Shown: positions 1 to 5,695, counted from the stretch's first letter. The stretch: 11,449 nucleotides of DNA from NIOZ-UU13 sp048635425 (GCA_048635425.1 JAIVYN010000118.1:1-11449), one strand, 5' to 3'. Numbers and translations: made by a program. Notes: generated by a model not told the origin, from the sequence alone.

Positions 1-60
1 CCGTCTTCTGGCGGAATCAACCGTCTTCTGGCGGAATCCGGCCTTCCTTGGACGGAACCA
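1..60. repeat. 20-bp tandem repeat, about three copies
   Basis: The units at 1-20 and 21-40 share 18 identical bases (CCGTCTTCTGGCGGAATC). The unit at 41-60 is a diverged third copy that keeps the CTT..GGACGGAA core. Each intact unit can fold as CCGTC-TTCT-GGCGG, a 5-bp stem with a G-T pair and a four-base loop. The array may continue left of the window. Confidence 0.7.
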
Positions 61-61
61 T

Positions 62-106
62 TTAGCCATTTAACCAAATTAACCATATTAACTAAATTAA
101 CCAATG
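62..106. repeat. 9-bp A+T-rich tandem repeat, five units
   Basis: The units TTAGCCATT, TAACCAAAT, TAACCATAT, TAACTAAAT and TAACCAATG follow one another without gaps. This is a low-complexity array lying between two other tandem arrays. No gene is visible in it. Confidence 0.7.
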
Positions 107-120
107 AACCATCACAACCA

Positions 121-174
121 TCGAGAATCCAGAATCGAGCATCCAGTATCGAGTATCCAGAATCGAGTATCCAG
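121..174. repeat. 14-bp tandem repeat, 3.9 copies
   Basis: The unit is TCGAG(A/C/T)ATCCAG(A/T)A, starting at 121, 135, 149 and 163; the last copy stops at 174. Each unit is itself an alternation of two similar 7-mers (ATCCAG/ATCGAG). There are no spacers, so this is not a CRISPR array. Confidence 0.8.
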
Positions 175-242
175 TTATTTACGTGCCTATAAGGCACCTC
201 TACATCTGTCGAGGACCCTCTACAAATCAGCTACTTTTTATG

Positions 243-575
243 CAAAACAAACCCAATTTCCGAAAAGTCAAATGAATGTAAATCTATATATTACAAGGGT
301 TTATGAAGATATATCCAATTGGACACTTGGTCAAAACAAACCCAATTCAAACCCAATCAAACCCAATCTCCGAAAAGCCCAAATGAATGTAAACTCATTT
401 ATAACAAAGGATTACAGAAAAAACGATGATTTCATAGTCCGAAAAAACAAACCCAATTCAAACCCAATTTCCGAAAGACCAAAAATGAACGCAAATGTCT
501 TTATCACAAAGGATTATGAAAATGAAACCGCCTTCAGGCCCCAAAAAAACAAACCCAAACAAAGCCAATTTCACC
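243..575 (+). repeat. Degenerate ~100-bp repeat, three full copies plus one partial, with a conserved reading frame
   Basis: Copies start near 243, 332, 443 and 542, each opening with (A/C)AAAACAAACCCAA followed by TTTCCGAAA or CTCCGAAA. Each full copy then has an ATG (272, 383, 485) opening a similar peptide: MNVNLYITRVYED, MNVNSFITKDYRK and MNANVFITKDYEN. The three ATGs are 111 and 102 bases apart, so all lie in one plus-strand frame. That frame is open from 104 to 982 (292 codons), but its second half is antisense to the zinc-ribbon gene at 662-862 and looks non-coding. No good ribosome binding site precedes any of the ATGs. I recall similar peptides from many Phycisphaerae assemblies, usually listed as hypothetical proteins. 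It may be a dispersed repeat rather than a gene. Confidence 0.7.
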
Positions 576-661
576 TACCCCCAAAACCCCCCATCTTCTC
601 ACAAAATAACTCCCCTTTTATCCTCCCCGGCCAACGTATAATCCTTCATAACCACCAGGCG

Positions 662-862
662 TTAGCCGTAGGTTTTTCCGGTCTCATCCACGTAAATAGT
701 ACCTGTTGCTCCTTTTATCACTTTAATTGCCTTTGGTACATCGTCCAGCTTTGGGATCTTGAATATTTTGCCACACTTACAGCAGTTTATCCTTCGGTCC
801 GCGGCACTGCTATCAAGCAGCCAAGTACTGCCACAAGCCGGGCATTGGGCGATAATTTGCAT
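662..862 (-). CDS. Small zinc-ribbon protein (66 aa)
   Basis: The product has an N-terminal zinc ribbon: C7-P-A-C10, then C27-C-K-C30 with a CGK knuckle, about 17 residues apart. A basic/hydrophobic tail follows and ends IYVDETGKTYG. This matches the general CxxC..CxxC layout of MJ0042-like zinc ribbons and a short protein I associate with planctomycetes. Its function is unknown; such ribbons usually bind nucleic acid or protein partners. I chose the ATG at 862 because AAGGA lies 8 bases upstream and the Cys motif then begins at residue 7. The frame stays open to 946, but that 28-residue extension has no motif. The gene stands alone, with no visible link to the flagellar genes. A plus-strand open frame crosses it antisense. 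Confidence 0.7.
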   Translation of the reverse strand: MQIIAQCPACGSTWLLDSSAADRRINCCKCGKIFKIPKLDDVPKAIKVIKGATGTIYVDETGKTYG

Positions 863-1057
863 CAGTATATTCCTTATACCATCAGCCGAAAAAGGAACAC
901 CATTAGGTACCAACCTAAACCTAAAATATTCTATCCGTGGATTCAATCGTTATCCATCAGAAATTTTCTTACTGTCCCATAATATCGCCTGAGCGCAAAC
1001 TGCTTCGCTTTAGACACAAAAAAGCAGGGTCTGTGGCTGAGGTCAGCGAAATTTTGC

Positions 1058-1086
1058 TTGATTTAGCCGCTTGAATTTGCTAAAAT
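1058..1086 (+). promoter_or_regulatory. Putative sigma-70 promoter
   Basis: The -35 box is TTGATT (1058-1063), followed by a 17-bp spacer and the -10 box TAAAAT (1081-1086). The start of transcription would be near 1093. It lies just before GGGGGA (1097-1102) and the ATG at 1107, so promoter, ribosome site and start codon are in the right order. The elements come from reading alone and have some chance of being coincidental. Confidence 0.4.
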
Positions 1087-1106
1087 GGTTAGTGTTGGGG
1101 GACAGA

Positions 1107-1379
1107 ATGATAAAAAGAATTTCATGCAAAGTTATTAGAACTATTCCTCTTAGTATGTGCAGTAGAGAGCTGCGCCATGCAAGCAGGTCAAACGATAAAC
1201 CTCATAACATTAGCAATGCTTCCAGAACACCAAACACAAAAAAGTACGTTTGGGAATCGGCTGCGAATGCTCAAGCCGGACACACCAATAACTCAGTTAC
1301 CTATACAGACCGGTTAAACATTACAAGAATGTCCATCAACGATGGCCTGACAGCACAAGTACTCGATATTTACGTTTAA
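1107..1379 (+). CDS. Hypothetical small protein (90 aa), doubtful gene
   Basis: I do not recognise this ORF. It is rich in Ser, Asn, Thr and Arg, has no clear membrane segment or signal peptide, and shows no known motif. The first 15 residues (MIKRISCKVIRTIPL) are basic and mildly hydrophobic. In its favour, the ATG at 1107 follows GGGGGA at a fair distance and a sigma-70-like promoter at 1058-1086. Against it, the composition is that of random open sequence and the strand is opposite to both neighbours. The frame also extends up to a TTG at 1071, which would overlap the promoter. If it is not a gene, 863-1429 is a 567-bp gap in which I see nothing else. Confidence 0.25.
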   Translation: MIKRISCKVIRTIPLSMCSRELRHASRSNDKPHNISNASRTPNTKKYVWESAANAQAGHTNNSVTYTDRLNITRMSINDGLTAQVLDIYV

Positions 1380-1429
1380 ATTTGGCTTTTCGCTTTATGA
1401 GCTACAGTCATCGAGGCCGAGTAGGCAGT

Positions 1430-1915
1430 CTATATCAAATCTTTTAGAAGGTGTCTCAGGTAAAAACGGCATTGTGAGAGTATTACCGCAGATGCAATTA
1501 TAGTGAAAAAGACATCAGGCGAGACCTCATTTATCACAACAGCCAAAGCTGTACCTGCGGCGGGAGGGTGCTCGACGTCCAAAGCTGCCATAACGAAGAT
1601 AGCAATTCCCACTACGAGTGGATACTCAATAAAATATGGGAGTGTGATGAAGTAGAATATAGTGCCCGTGACCAAACCAACGAAATGACCGCCAATGACG
1701 TTCCTTGTTTGTGCGGAGACAGCGGTAGGCATTGCGAATACGATAAAAGCGGTGGCGCCCATTGCACTAATCACGACCATTTTGTCCTTACCCAGAATGA
1801 GGACAATAATAAACAGAGCAATAGCGGCCAAACAGCTCTGCCAGAGGTAATATTTCCAAAGCTTTTTGAATTTCTCCCCAATTGGTTTCCGCAGCTTTAT
1901 ATGATGTATCTCCAT
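1430..1915 (-). CDS. HPP-family integral membrane protein (161 aa)
   Basis: The protein is almost entirely hydrophobic, with about four to five membrane segments near residues 22-42, 44-63, 73-93, 97-115 and 133-150. The family signature is visible: H117-P-P in DVEHPPAAGTAL, together with GATAFIVFAMP and the motif AQxRNVIGGHxxG at 68-80. The length and these blocks match the HPP family, whose biochemical role is mostly unsettled; a plant member has been linked to chloroplast nitrite uptake. I chose the ATG at 1915 because MEIHHIKLRKP looks like a family N terminus, but the ribosome site is weak. The frame also opens at a TTG at 1954. The gene is probably transcribed alone, downstream of the strong hairpin at 2032-2090, and has no evident tie to motility. 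Confidence 0.85.
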   Translation of the reverse strand: MEIHHIKLRKPIGEKFKKLWKYYLWQSCLAAIALFIIVLILGKDKMVVISAMGATAFIVFAMPTAVSAQTRNVIGGHFVGLVTGTIFYFITLPYFIEYPLVVGIAIFVMAALDVEHPPAAGTALAVVINEVSPDVFFTIIASAVILSQCRFYLRHLLKDLI

Positions 1916-1947
1916 CGCAATTTTTTGTGTTCCCACTTTGCGAACCT

Positions 1948-1985
1948 GCCTCAATCAGGCTTAAGCCCAAGCTGCATTGGTGCAG
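1948..1985. other. Cluster of short palindromes upstream of the HPP gene
   Basis: Three small inverted repeats follow each other: GCCT-CAATC-AGGC (1948-1960), the perfect palindrome GGCTTAAGCC (1958-1967) and CTGCA-TTGG-TGCAG (1972-1985). They sit 33-70 bases before the chosen HPP start, so they would lie in its leader or operator region. Each alone is short enough to occur by chance. Confidence 0.3.
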
Positions 1986-2031
1986 AACAAAATGTGGTCA
2001 CTTTAATATTTAGAGCCCCCACGTTACAAAC

Positions 2032-2090
2032 AAAAAAACGGCGAGGTACGTGTAACCTTAGGGGTTCTAAGTGTACACACTTCCTCGCCG
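2032..2090 (-). terminator. Rho-independent terminator with unusually elaborate hairpin
   Basis: On the minus strand the arms CGGCGAGG (2090-2083) and CCTCGCCG (2046-2039) form a perfect 8-bp stem followed at once by seven T (2038-2032). Inside it are two more helices, GTGTA/TACAC (2078-2074 with 2054-2050) and CTTAG/CTAAG (2071-2067 with 2061-2057), closing on the loop AACCC. Small internal loops separate the helices. It lies 80 bases past the stop of the FlgM-like gene and probably ends that transcript. A small RNA with its own terminator is also possible. Confidence 0.75.
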
Positions 2091-2121
2091 AGCTTATAGA
2101 ATCCGTTCAGGCTCCTGATTA

Positions 2122-2135
2122 GACCATCCATGGTC
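2122..2135. other. Short palindrome GACCAT-CC-ATGGTC
   Basis: This is a perfect 6-bp inverted repeat around CC, between the FlgM-like stop and the terminator. It could be a hairpin in the 3' untranslated region or an operator-like site. Next to it, 2145-2173 holds two near-identical T-rich 14-15-mers (ATTTAAGA(C/T)TTTTT). No function is evident. Confidence 0.3.
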
Positions 2136-2170
2136 GGCCCTGCGATTTAAGACTTTTTTATTTAAGATTT

Positions 2171-2440
2171 TTATATACCAAAGTTTATGATGTTCTTTGC
2201 AGCTCGTTTGATGTTTTTCAGACTTTCAAGCTCACCGGACAATAAAAGCTTTCTTGCCCGCTCGATGGCCTTAGAATCCGTTTTTGGTGTTTGCATCGCC
2301 CTGTCAATAAAAGAGGCATAATCGACCTGTATGGATGCACCCATATCATTATCCGGAAGAGCTGCCGTAGAGTTAGGCTGTCTGGATGACGATTTTTCCA
2401 GGAAGCCTTGAATTTGATTGGTATCTAATTTCTCAATCAT
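2171..2440 (-). CDS. flgM: FlgM-like putative anti-sigma-28 factor (89 aa)
   Basis: This small protein has a polar N-terminal half and a helical C-terminal half. From about residue 58 the sequence AIERARKLLLSGELES leads into KNIKRAAKNIINFGI at the end. The pattern 'ARxLxxSGxLxxxxNIxxAAxxI' resembles the sigma-binding C terminus of FlgM proteins, and 89 residues is near the usual FlgM length. FlgM holds FliA inactive until the hook is finished and is then secreted. Context fits: it is the last gene of a block encoding FliA and has its own sigma-28-type promoter at 2480-2506, as class-3 flgM genes often do. The match is by pattern only. It could be another class-3 flagellar protein. The ATG at 2440 has only a weak purine-rich ribosome site. 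Confidence 0.5.
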   Translation of the reverse strand: MIEKLDTNQIQGFLEKSSSRQPNSTAALPDNDMGASIQVDYASFIDRAMQTPKTDSKAIERARKLLLSGELESLKNIKRAAKNIINFGI

Positions 2441-2479
2441 TGGACTATAGTTCTTTTCAGAATTCTCTATCTACGATTC

Positions 2480-2506
2480 TTTTCGCACATTTTTAATAAA
2501 ACTTTA
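2480..2506 (-). promoter_or_regulatory. Sigma-28 (FliA) promoter for the FlgM-like gene
   Basis: On the minus strand, TAAAGTTT (2506-2499) matches the enterobacterial sigma-28 -35 consensus at all eight positions. After exactly 11 bases comes TGCGAAAA (2487-2480), which matches GCCGATAA at five of eight positions including the CGA core. Transcription would start near 2473 and give a leader of about 33 bases before the ATG at 2440. The FliA gene in the same window makes this site plausible. Confidence 0.6.
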
Positions 2507-2545
2507 CAATTTTTTTCGAATAATTCATTTTTTCTCTAAAGTTAA

Positions 2546-2560
2546 CGTCCTTTTTGGACG
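2546..2560 (-). terminator. Weak hairpin after the second lipoprotein gene
   Basis: CGTCC-AAAAA-GGACG is a 5-bp stem lying 77-91 bases past the stop at 2637, followed on the minus strand by TTAACTTT rather than a clean T-run. A T-run (GGTTTTTT) also occurs about 30 bases earlier. Together they may end or attenuate the transcript from the lipoprotein genes, but the signal is poor. Confidence 0.25.
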
Positions 2561-2636
2561 AAATTGCATGTTTGGTTATAAAAAACCTTCCTTTTGAACT
2601 GGTTCCCAAACACATTTTTGCATTTTAGAGCCTCAA

Positions 2637-3350
2637 CTACAGCGTTTCCGCAACCTCATAACTCACAAACTTTATAAATTCAATTGGACTGACAGCCGCT
2701 AACTGTTCATGCAAAGGCGCATAACCCGAGCGCTTCTGTGAGCGAAAATAGTCCCTTATGCGATACTCGGTTGTTTTATCGGCGCTGTCCCAAACCTGCT
2801 CAATGGCCCATAACAACTGTCCATCTCTGAGGTCAATAAGCTTTAAGCGAAGTCCAATAGTCATATGAGGATAAGGTCTGAATTCAGTAATAGTCCCAAT
2901 CAATACTGCATCGCACTTTAATGTCTCACGGATTGCCGATAACTGGTCAATGGTATATTTCGAGCCCAGGTCCAACTGCAAACTTCGCCACGAAGGGTCA
3001 TTCTGCCGGACAACAGTTAAACCGAAAATCTGCTTCTTTTGCAACGCCTGGTATAGCTTTTCGGTTACATCCGTGGAGACTTTCGGATAACTCGAATTGT
3101 TGTCCAGCTCCACAATATCAACCCTTCCCACCGTAGTTAAGCTCTTATTCGGATTCAGATAATAGTAGTCGTCAGCCGGTGCAGAAGCTCTATAATAAGT
3201 AATGCACCCAGATAAAAGAGCTGCCAGCAATGACAATATTGCGACTCGTGACCGGTGCCCTACCACTGGCGAGATGTGAGTTAAACCGCAAGCGCCCAAA
3301 AACGAGCTGCGAGCGACCAGATATGATAATATGGTTCTCGAGCTATTCAT
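2637..3350 (-). CDS. Putative outer-membrane lipoprotein, CsgG/LpoB/FlgT-like fold (237 aa)
   Basis: A hydrophobic stretch (VAILSLLAALLSGC) ends in a lipobox with Cys49. The mature part has alternating strands and helices: VGRVDIVELDN, a helix VTEKLYQALQKK, TVVRQND, and then CDAVLIGTITEFRPYP followed by LRLKLIDLRDGQLLWA. 'Variable helix, AxLxGTxTEYR, LRLRLIDxxxGxxLW' is the style of the CsgG/LpoB/FlgT group of envelope proteins; this is fold-level resemblance only. Beside fliA it may be an envelope part of the basal body. The ATG at 3350 is preceded by AGGTGA at 5 bases; a GTG lies three codons further up. The signal region is oddly long and has a second, weaker Cys (LGAC, residue 21). A GTG at 3266 would give a standard 20-residue signal but lacks a ribosome site. 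It lies 25 bases after the previous stop, in the same operon. Confidence 0.6.
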   Translation of the reverse strand: MNSSRTILSYLVARSSFLGACGLTHISPVVGHRSRVAILSLLAALLSGCITYYRASAPADDYYYLNPNKSLTTVGRVDIVELDNNSSYPKVSTDVTEKLYQALQKKQIFGLTVVRQNDPSWRSLQLDLGSKYTIDQLSAIRETLKCDAVLIGTITEFRPYPHMTIGLRLKLIDLRDGQLLWAIEQVWDSADKTTEYRIRDYFRSQKRSGYAPLHEQLAAVSPIEFIKFVSYEVAETL

Positions 3351-3375
3351 TCGATTCACCTAACGTCAATGTTTT

Positions 3376-3972
3376 CTAATTTTCAGACTGGTTTGTTTTA
3401 CTTAACGATGCGACGGTAGTCGAGCTTTTATCCTCACCCTGGGCCGACTTCGTCTTGACCTCTCCGCCAAGAACTTTAAGTATCTTAAGCAAAGCTTCCA
3501 GCTGGGCTGTTTCGGCGTCACGTATTTCATCACGGAAACCAAGGATATCGGTTTTCCAATTATTCAACTCAATACGCATTGTAATTAAAAGGTCATTTGC
3601 TTCGCCTAACTCCCTCTGCGTCTGCTGTAATTGAGCCTCAAGAGTAACGACCTGGCCCTTGAGCTGCTGGTTCCTTGCGGTAAGGTCCTTGTTTTCCTGC
3701 CGCAGTACAGCCGCTTCTTCAGAGAGTTTGGCATGCTCCTTCGACAATTCCATCGCGGACTCTACGACAGTCGGCTTCTGTGGAGCAGATTCCTGAAATC
3801 TTTTTGCTACGGATTCACTCTGCTGTTTTTCAAACTTCGGTGAGCTCAGTCGAGCCGTAGAGTCGGATAGGACAGTAACATCCAGCGGTTCCTGGACAGA
3901 TACGCAGTTCGACAACAAAAATATAGGCATTAAAGAAATCATTAAAAGGATTGTTTTTTTGTTACTTTGCAT
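3376..3972 (-). CDS. Putative coiled-coil lipoprotein (198 aa)
   Basis: The N terminus MQSNKK plus a hydrophobic run ends in LLSNC, so Cys23 is the likely lipidated residue; Asn just before it is unusual for a lipobox. A disordered linker follows, and from about residue 72 to 140 there is a heptad-rich, Glu/Gln/Leu-rich stretch (SKEHAKLSEEAAVLRQ onward) typical of a long coiled coil. The tail is Ser/Thr-rich. I do not know the family. I chose the ATG at 3972 because GGAGA stands 8 bases before it; the in-frame ATG at 3985-3987 directly follows the upstream stop codon and overlaps that ribosome site. The gene is tightly coupled to its neighbours (15 and 25 bases). A membrane-anchored rod next to fliA suggests an envelope or flagellar scaffold, by inference only. 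Confidence 0.6.
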   Translation of the reverse strand: MQSNKKTILLMISLMPIFLLSNCVSVQEPLDVTVLSDSTARLSSPKFEKQQSESVAKRFQESAPQKPTVVESAMELSKEHAKLSEEAAVLRQENKDLTARNQQLKGQVVTLEAQLQQTQRELGEANDLLITMRIELNNWKTDILGFRDEIRDAETAQLEALLKILKVLGGEVKTKSAQGEDKSSTTVASLSKTNQSEN

Positions 3973-3987
3973 TGTACTTTTCTCCAT

Positions 3988-4275
3988 TTATTTTGTTTGG
4001 TCAGGTGCTTGAGGCGCACCATTTTGCTTTTGGGAAACCTCCGGCGCTTTGGCACCGGCATATTCACATCTTAAATACATTCCTGTCCCGCAGGAACAGG
4101 TTATTTCTATAACAGCAAATTCGGGCTGTCTTTCCACGATACGCACCTTTGGCTCAGCTAAGGCTGCGTCTGTCTGTTTCGGCCGGCCCGGTTCAGGCTG
4201 CACAATATCGATAGTGAATTGGCCTTCAATTTGAACGTCACTTTCCTTTAGAATTCGACCTGCTGTTTTTCCCAT
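3988..4275 (-). CDS. Conserved-looking small protein with CxC..C motif (95 aa)
   Basis: The core at residues 44-72 reads VRIVERQPEFAVIEITCSCG, with Cys60, Cys62 and Cys70 (YLRCEY). The spacing and the CG knuckle suggest metal binding, but the usual fourth ligand is absent, so a homodimeric or partner-shared site would be needed. The N terminus (residues 4-25) has ILKESDVQIEGQFTIDI, a strand-rich pattern. The C terminus is Ala/Pro/Gln-rich and looks disordered. I have no family name for it. It is first in the second flagellar sub-operon, 72 bases after the small charged protein and 15 before the coiled-coil lipoprotein. The ATG at 4275 has only GGGA some 12 bases upstream, a weak ribosome site. 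Confidence 0.6.
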   Translation of the reverse strand: MGKTAGRILKESDVQIEGQFTIDIVQPEPGRPKQTDAALAEPKVRIVERQPEFAVIEITCSCGTGMYLRCEYAGAKAPEVSQKQNGAPQAPDQTK

Positions 4276-4347
4276 TTATTATTTTATCCCAATATTTACT
4301 ACTTTAATATGTTTCCCGACCGTTAGTCACCAATCGGCCATTTTTAG

Positions 4348-4596
4348 TCAAGCACAGTAATCAATCCTGGTATTGTCGGAATTCCGGTCGCTTTGGTTTT
4401 CAGTCCACTCCCGGTCTGAATTGTTCATATCCTGCTCATCCCCGGACTCGTCCAACTGTTGTTCGCCTTCTTCCTCATTTTCCTGGTGTAACTGCGGGCG
4501 TCGTTTTTTTTCTTCACGTCGCTTGGCGGGAGTCAAACCAGTGATACTTTGCAAACCTTCGACCGGTTTTATCATATTGGAATCATAATCTGCCAT
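4348..4596 (-). CDS. Small highly charged hydrophilic protein (82 aa)
   Basis: The protein begins MADYDSNMIKPVEGLQSITGL, a short possibly ordered segment. A basic patch (KRREEKKRR, residues 25-33) follows, and then a long acidic, Asp/Glu/Asn/Gln-rich tail with no hydrophobic core. It is probably disordered beyond residue 24. Its start lies inside the end of fliA (14-base overlap), with GGAAAG close before the ATG, so it is translationally coupled to the sigma factor. A role as a FliA partner is conceivable but there is no direct sign of it. No family recognised. Its survival as an overlapping frame in a tight operon is the main reason to accept it as real. Confidence 0.55.
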   Translation of the reverse strand: MADYDSNMIKPVEGLQSITGLTPAKRREEKKRRPQLHQENEEEGEQQLDESGDEQDMNNSDREWTENQSDRNSDNTRIDYCA

Positions 4597-5437
4597 CTTT
4601 CCAATGCCTCAATTTTACAGACAAGTTAAATATAGCACTTGCGTGCAGCTGGCTGACACGCGATTCAGTAATTTCGAAAATCTCTGCGATCTGTTTCATT
4701 GTCAGGTGTTGTTGGTAATAGAGCAGGATGAGCTGCCGACGCCTCTTGGACAACTGTTGTATCGCCTCGGCTAAGTTATCAATAAGCTCTGCTCGTTCTA
4801 TCTGCTCATCAGGAGCGCTCGTATTAGCTGCGGCTAAAAGATTACCCAGCGCAGGCAAATCCTCTCCAAAGCTATCGAGTGAGACAAAATGCTGTGTGCG
4901 AGCGTTTTCGAATGTTTCATAAAGCTCACTAACAGTGATTCCAAGCTTTTCGGCTAATTCGGCATCAGTAGGGGTTTTGCCCGTCTGCTCGAGAATTTTC
5001 CGGCTGAGCTGCCGGGCATCTCTAATCCGCTTGTTGAGATTTGCAGGCAGTAAAGATGAGCCTCTTAATTCATCAAGAATGGCTCCTTTGATCCTGATAT
5101 AAGCATAGGTTTTGAACTCGGCGTGGTAGGAGGGGTCGAAATTGCGGGCAGCTTTAACCAATCCAACAGCTCCTGCGGAGACCATATCTTCAAATGATAA
5201 GGGAGGCCTGAGGTACGTTACCACCTGCCTGACTACCTTGTGAACCATAGGCAAAAGCTCGGCTATCTGCTCATTTTCGACTCCGCCTTTGGTGGACTTT
5301 TTTTGGCCGGAATATGCGCGCAGGGCAACGCTATTTAGATGCTTTCGGCTATCTTCAGGCGTTTCCAAAGTCAATAAATCAGCTTTGGGGTCCCGAACAA
5401 ACTGAGCTTCACAGATGTTTTCAGCCTTCACTGCCAC
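4583..5437 (-). CDS. fliA: RNA polymerase sigma-28 factor for flagellar genes (284 aa)
   Basis: FliA directs RNA polymerase to late flagellar and chemotaxis promoters. Region 2 is at about residues 55-125 (SFEDMVSAGAVGLVKAARNF, then FKTYAYIRIKGAILDELR, the typical FliA/WhiG block). Region 3 runs about 128-178 (RQLSRKILEQTGKTPTDAEL, LAEKLGITVSEL). Region 4 at 222-276 holds the helix-turn-helix (MKQIAEIFEITESRVSQLHASA). The first 50 residues are an extension absent from the 239-residue E. coli FliA. The start is GTG at 5437, with AAGGA 9 bases upstream; a second GTG lies two codons in. It overlaps the membrane-protein gene before it by 17 bases and the charged-protein gene after it by 14, so the three are co-translated. 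The nearby FlgM-like gene is a likely partner and a probable FliA target. Confidence 0.95.
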   Translation of the reverse strand: MAVKAENICEAQFVRDPKADLLTLETPEDSRKHLNSVALRAYSGQKKSTKGGVENEQIAELLPMVHKVVRQVVTYLRPPLSFEDMVSAGAVGLVKAARNFDPSYHAEFKTYAYIRIKGAILDELRGSSLLPANLNKRIRDARQLSRKILEQTGKTPTDAELAEKLGITVSELYETFENARTQHFVSLDSFGEDLPALGNLLAAANTSAPDEQIERAELIDNLAEAIQQLSKRRRQLILLYYQQHLTMKQIAEIFEITESRVSQLHASAIFNLSVKLRHWKDGRL

Positions 5438-5666
5438 TGTTCTTTTCCTTTTGTCGGTTCATCTGGTTTGTAATCATCGCACTAATCAAAATAGCGTTTA
5501 TGGCCTTTACCGCCCAAGCTCCTGCTATATACGCAAGCACCGCGCCCACGAGTGCCCTTTTGCAACAGGTAAACGGCGAAAGACCACTAATCCAGCCTAT
5601 TAAGCCCAAGCCGAAAAAACATACCACGGCAATACTTACTGCAATTGAGCGAACGTGTAACGGCAT
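5421..5666 (-). CDS. Small two-helix membrane protein upstream of fliA (81 aa)
   Basis: Two hydrophobic helices are evident at about residues 8-28 and 37-63, joined by a short loop containing Cys34-Cys35. A charged tail follows (NRQKEKNSGSEG). No family is recognised. The start is ATG at 5666 with AAGGG about 10 bases upstream. The stop overlaps the start of fliA by 17 bases, so translation is coupled to the sigma factor. In many bacteria flhF and flhG occupy the position between flhA and fliA; this protein has none of their GTPase or ATPase motifs and cannot replace them. It might be a membrane factor controlling FliA, but that rests only on position. Confidence 0.6.
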   Translation of the reverse strand: MPLHVRSIAVSIAVVCFFGLGLIGWISGLSPFTCCKRALVGAVLAYIAGAWAVKAINAILISAMITNQMNRQKEKNSGSEG

Positions 5667-5695
5667 AATTCGTATCCCTTGTCTATTGACTATCG

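Noticed and set aside
1..174. Possible CRISPR array
   Set aside because: Repeats are only 9-20 bp and directly abutting, with no unique spacers and no cas genes in the window.
863..946. N-terminal extension of the zinc-ribbon protein
   Set aside because: The extension has no motif, and the internal ATG at 862 has a well-spaced AAGGA, so the short form was preferred.
104..982. Plus-strand 292-codon open frame
   Set aside because: It starts inside a tandem array with no ribosome site. Its second half is antisense to a zinc-ribbon gene with a good ribosome site and Cys motif. Only the repeat part at about 243-575 shows protein-like conservation, so it is described as a repeat.
1568..2122. Plus-strand 184-codon open frame
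   Set aside because: It is antisense to the HPP membrane protein and runs on through the terminator hairpin. No motif supports it.
4276..4347. Possible sigma-28 promoter in the gap before the CxC..C protein gene
   Set aside because: GCCGATTG resembles a -10 box, but the sequence 11 bases upstream does not match TAAAGTTT.
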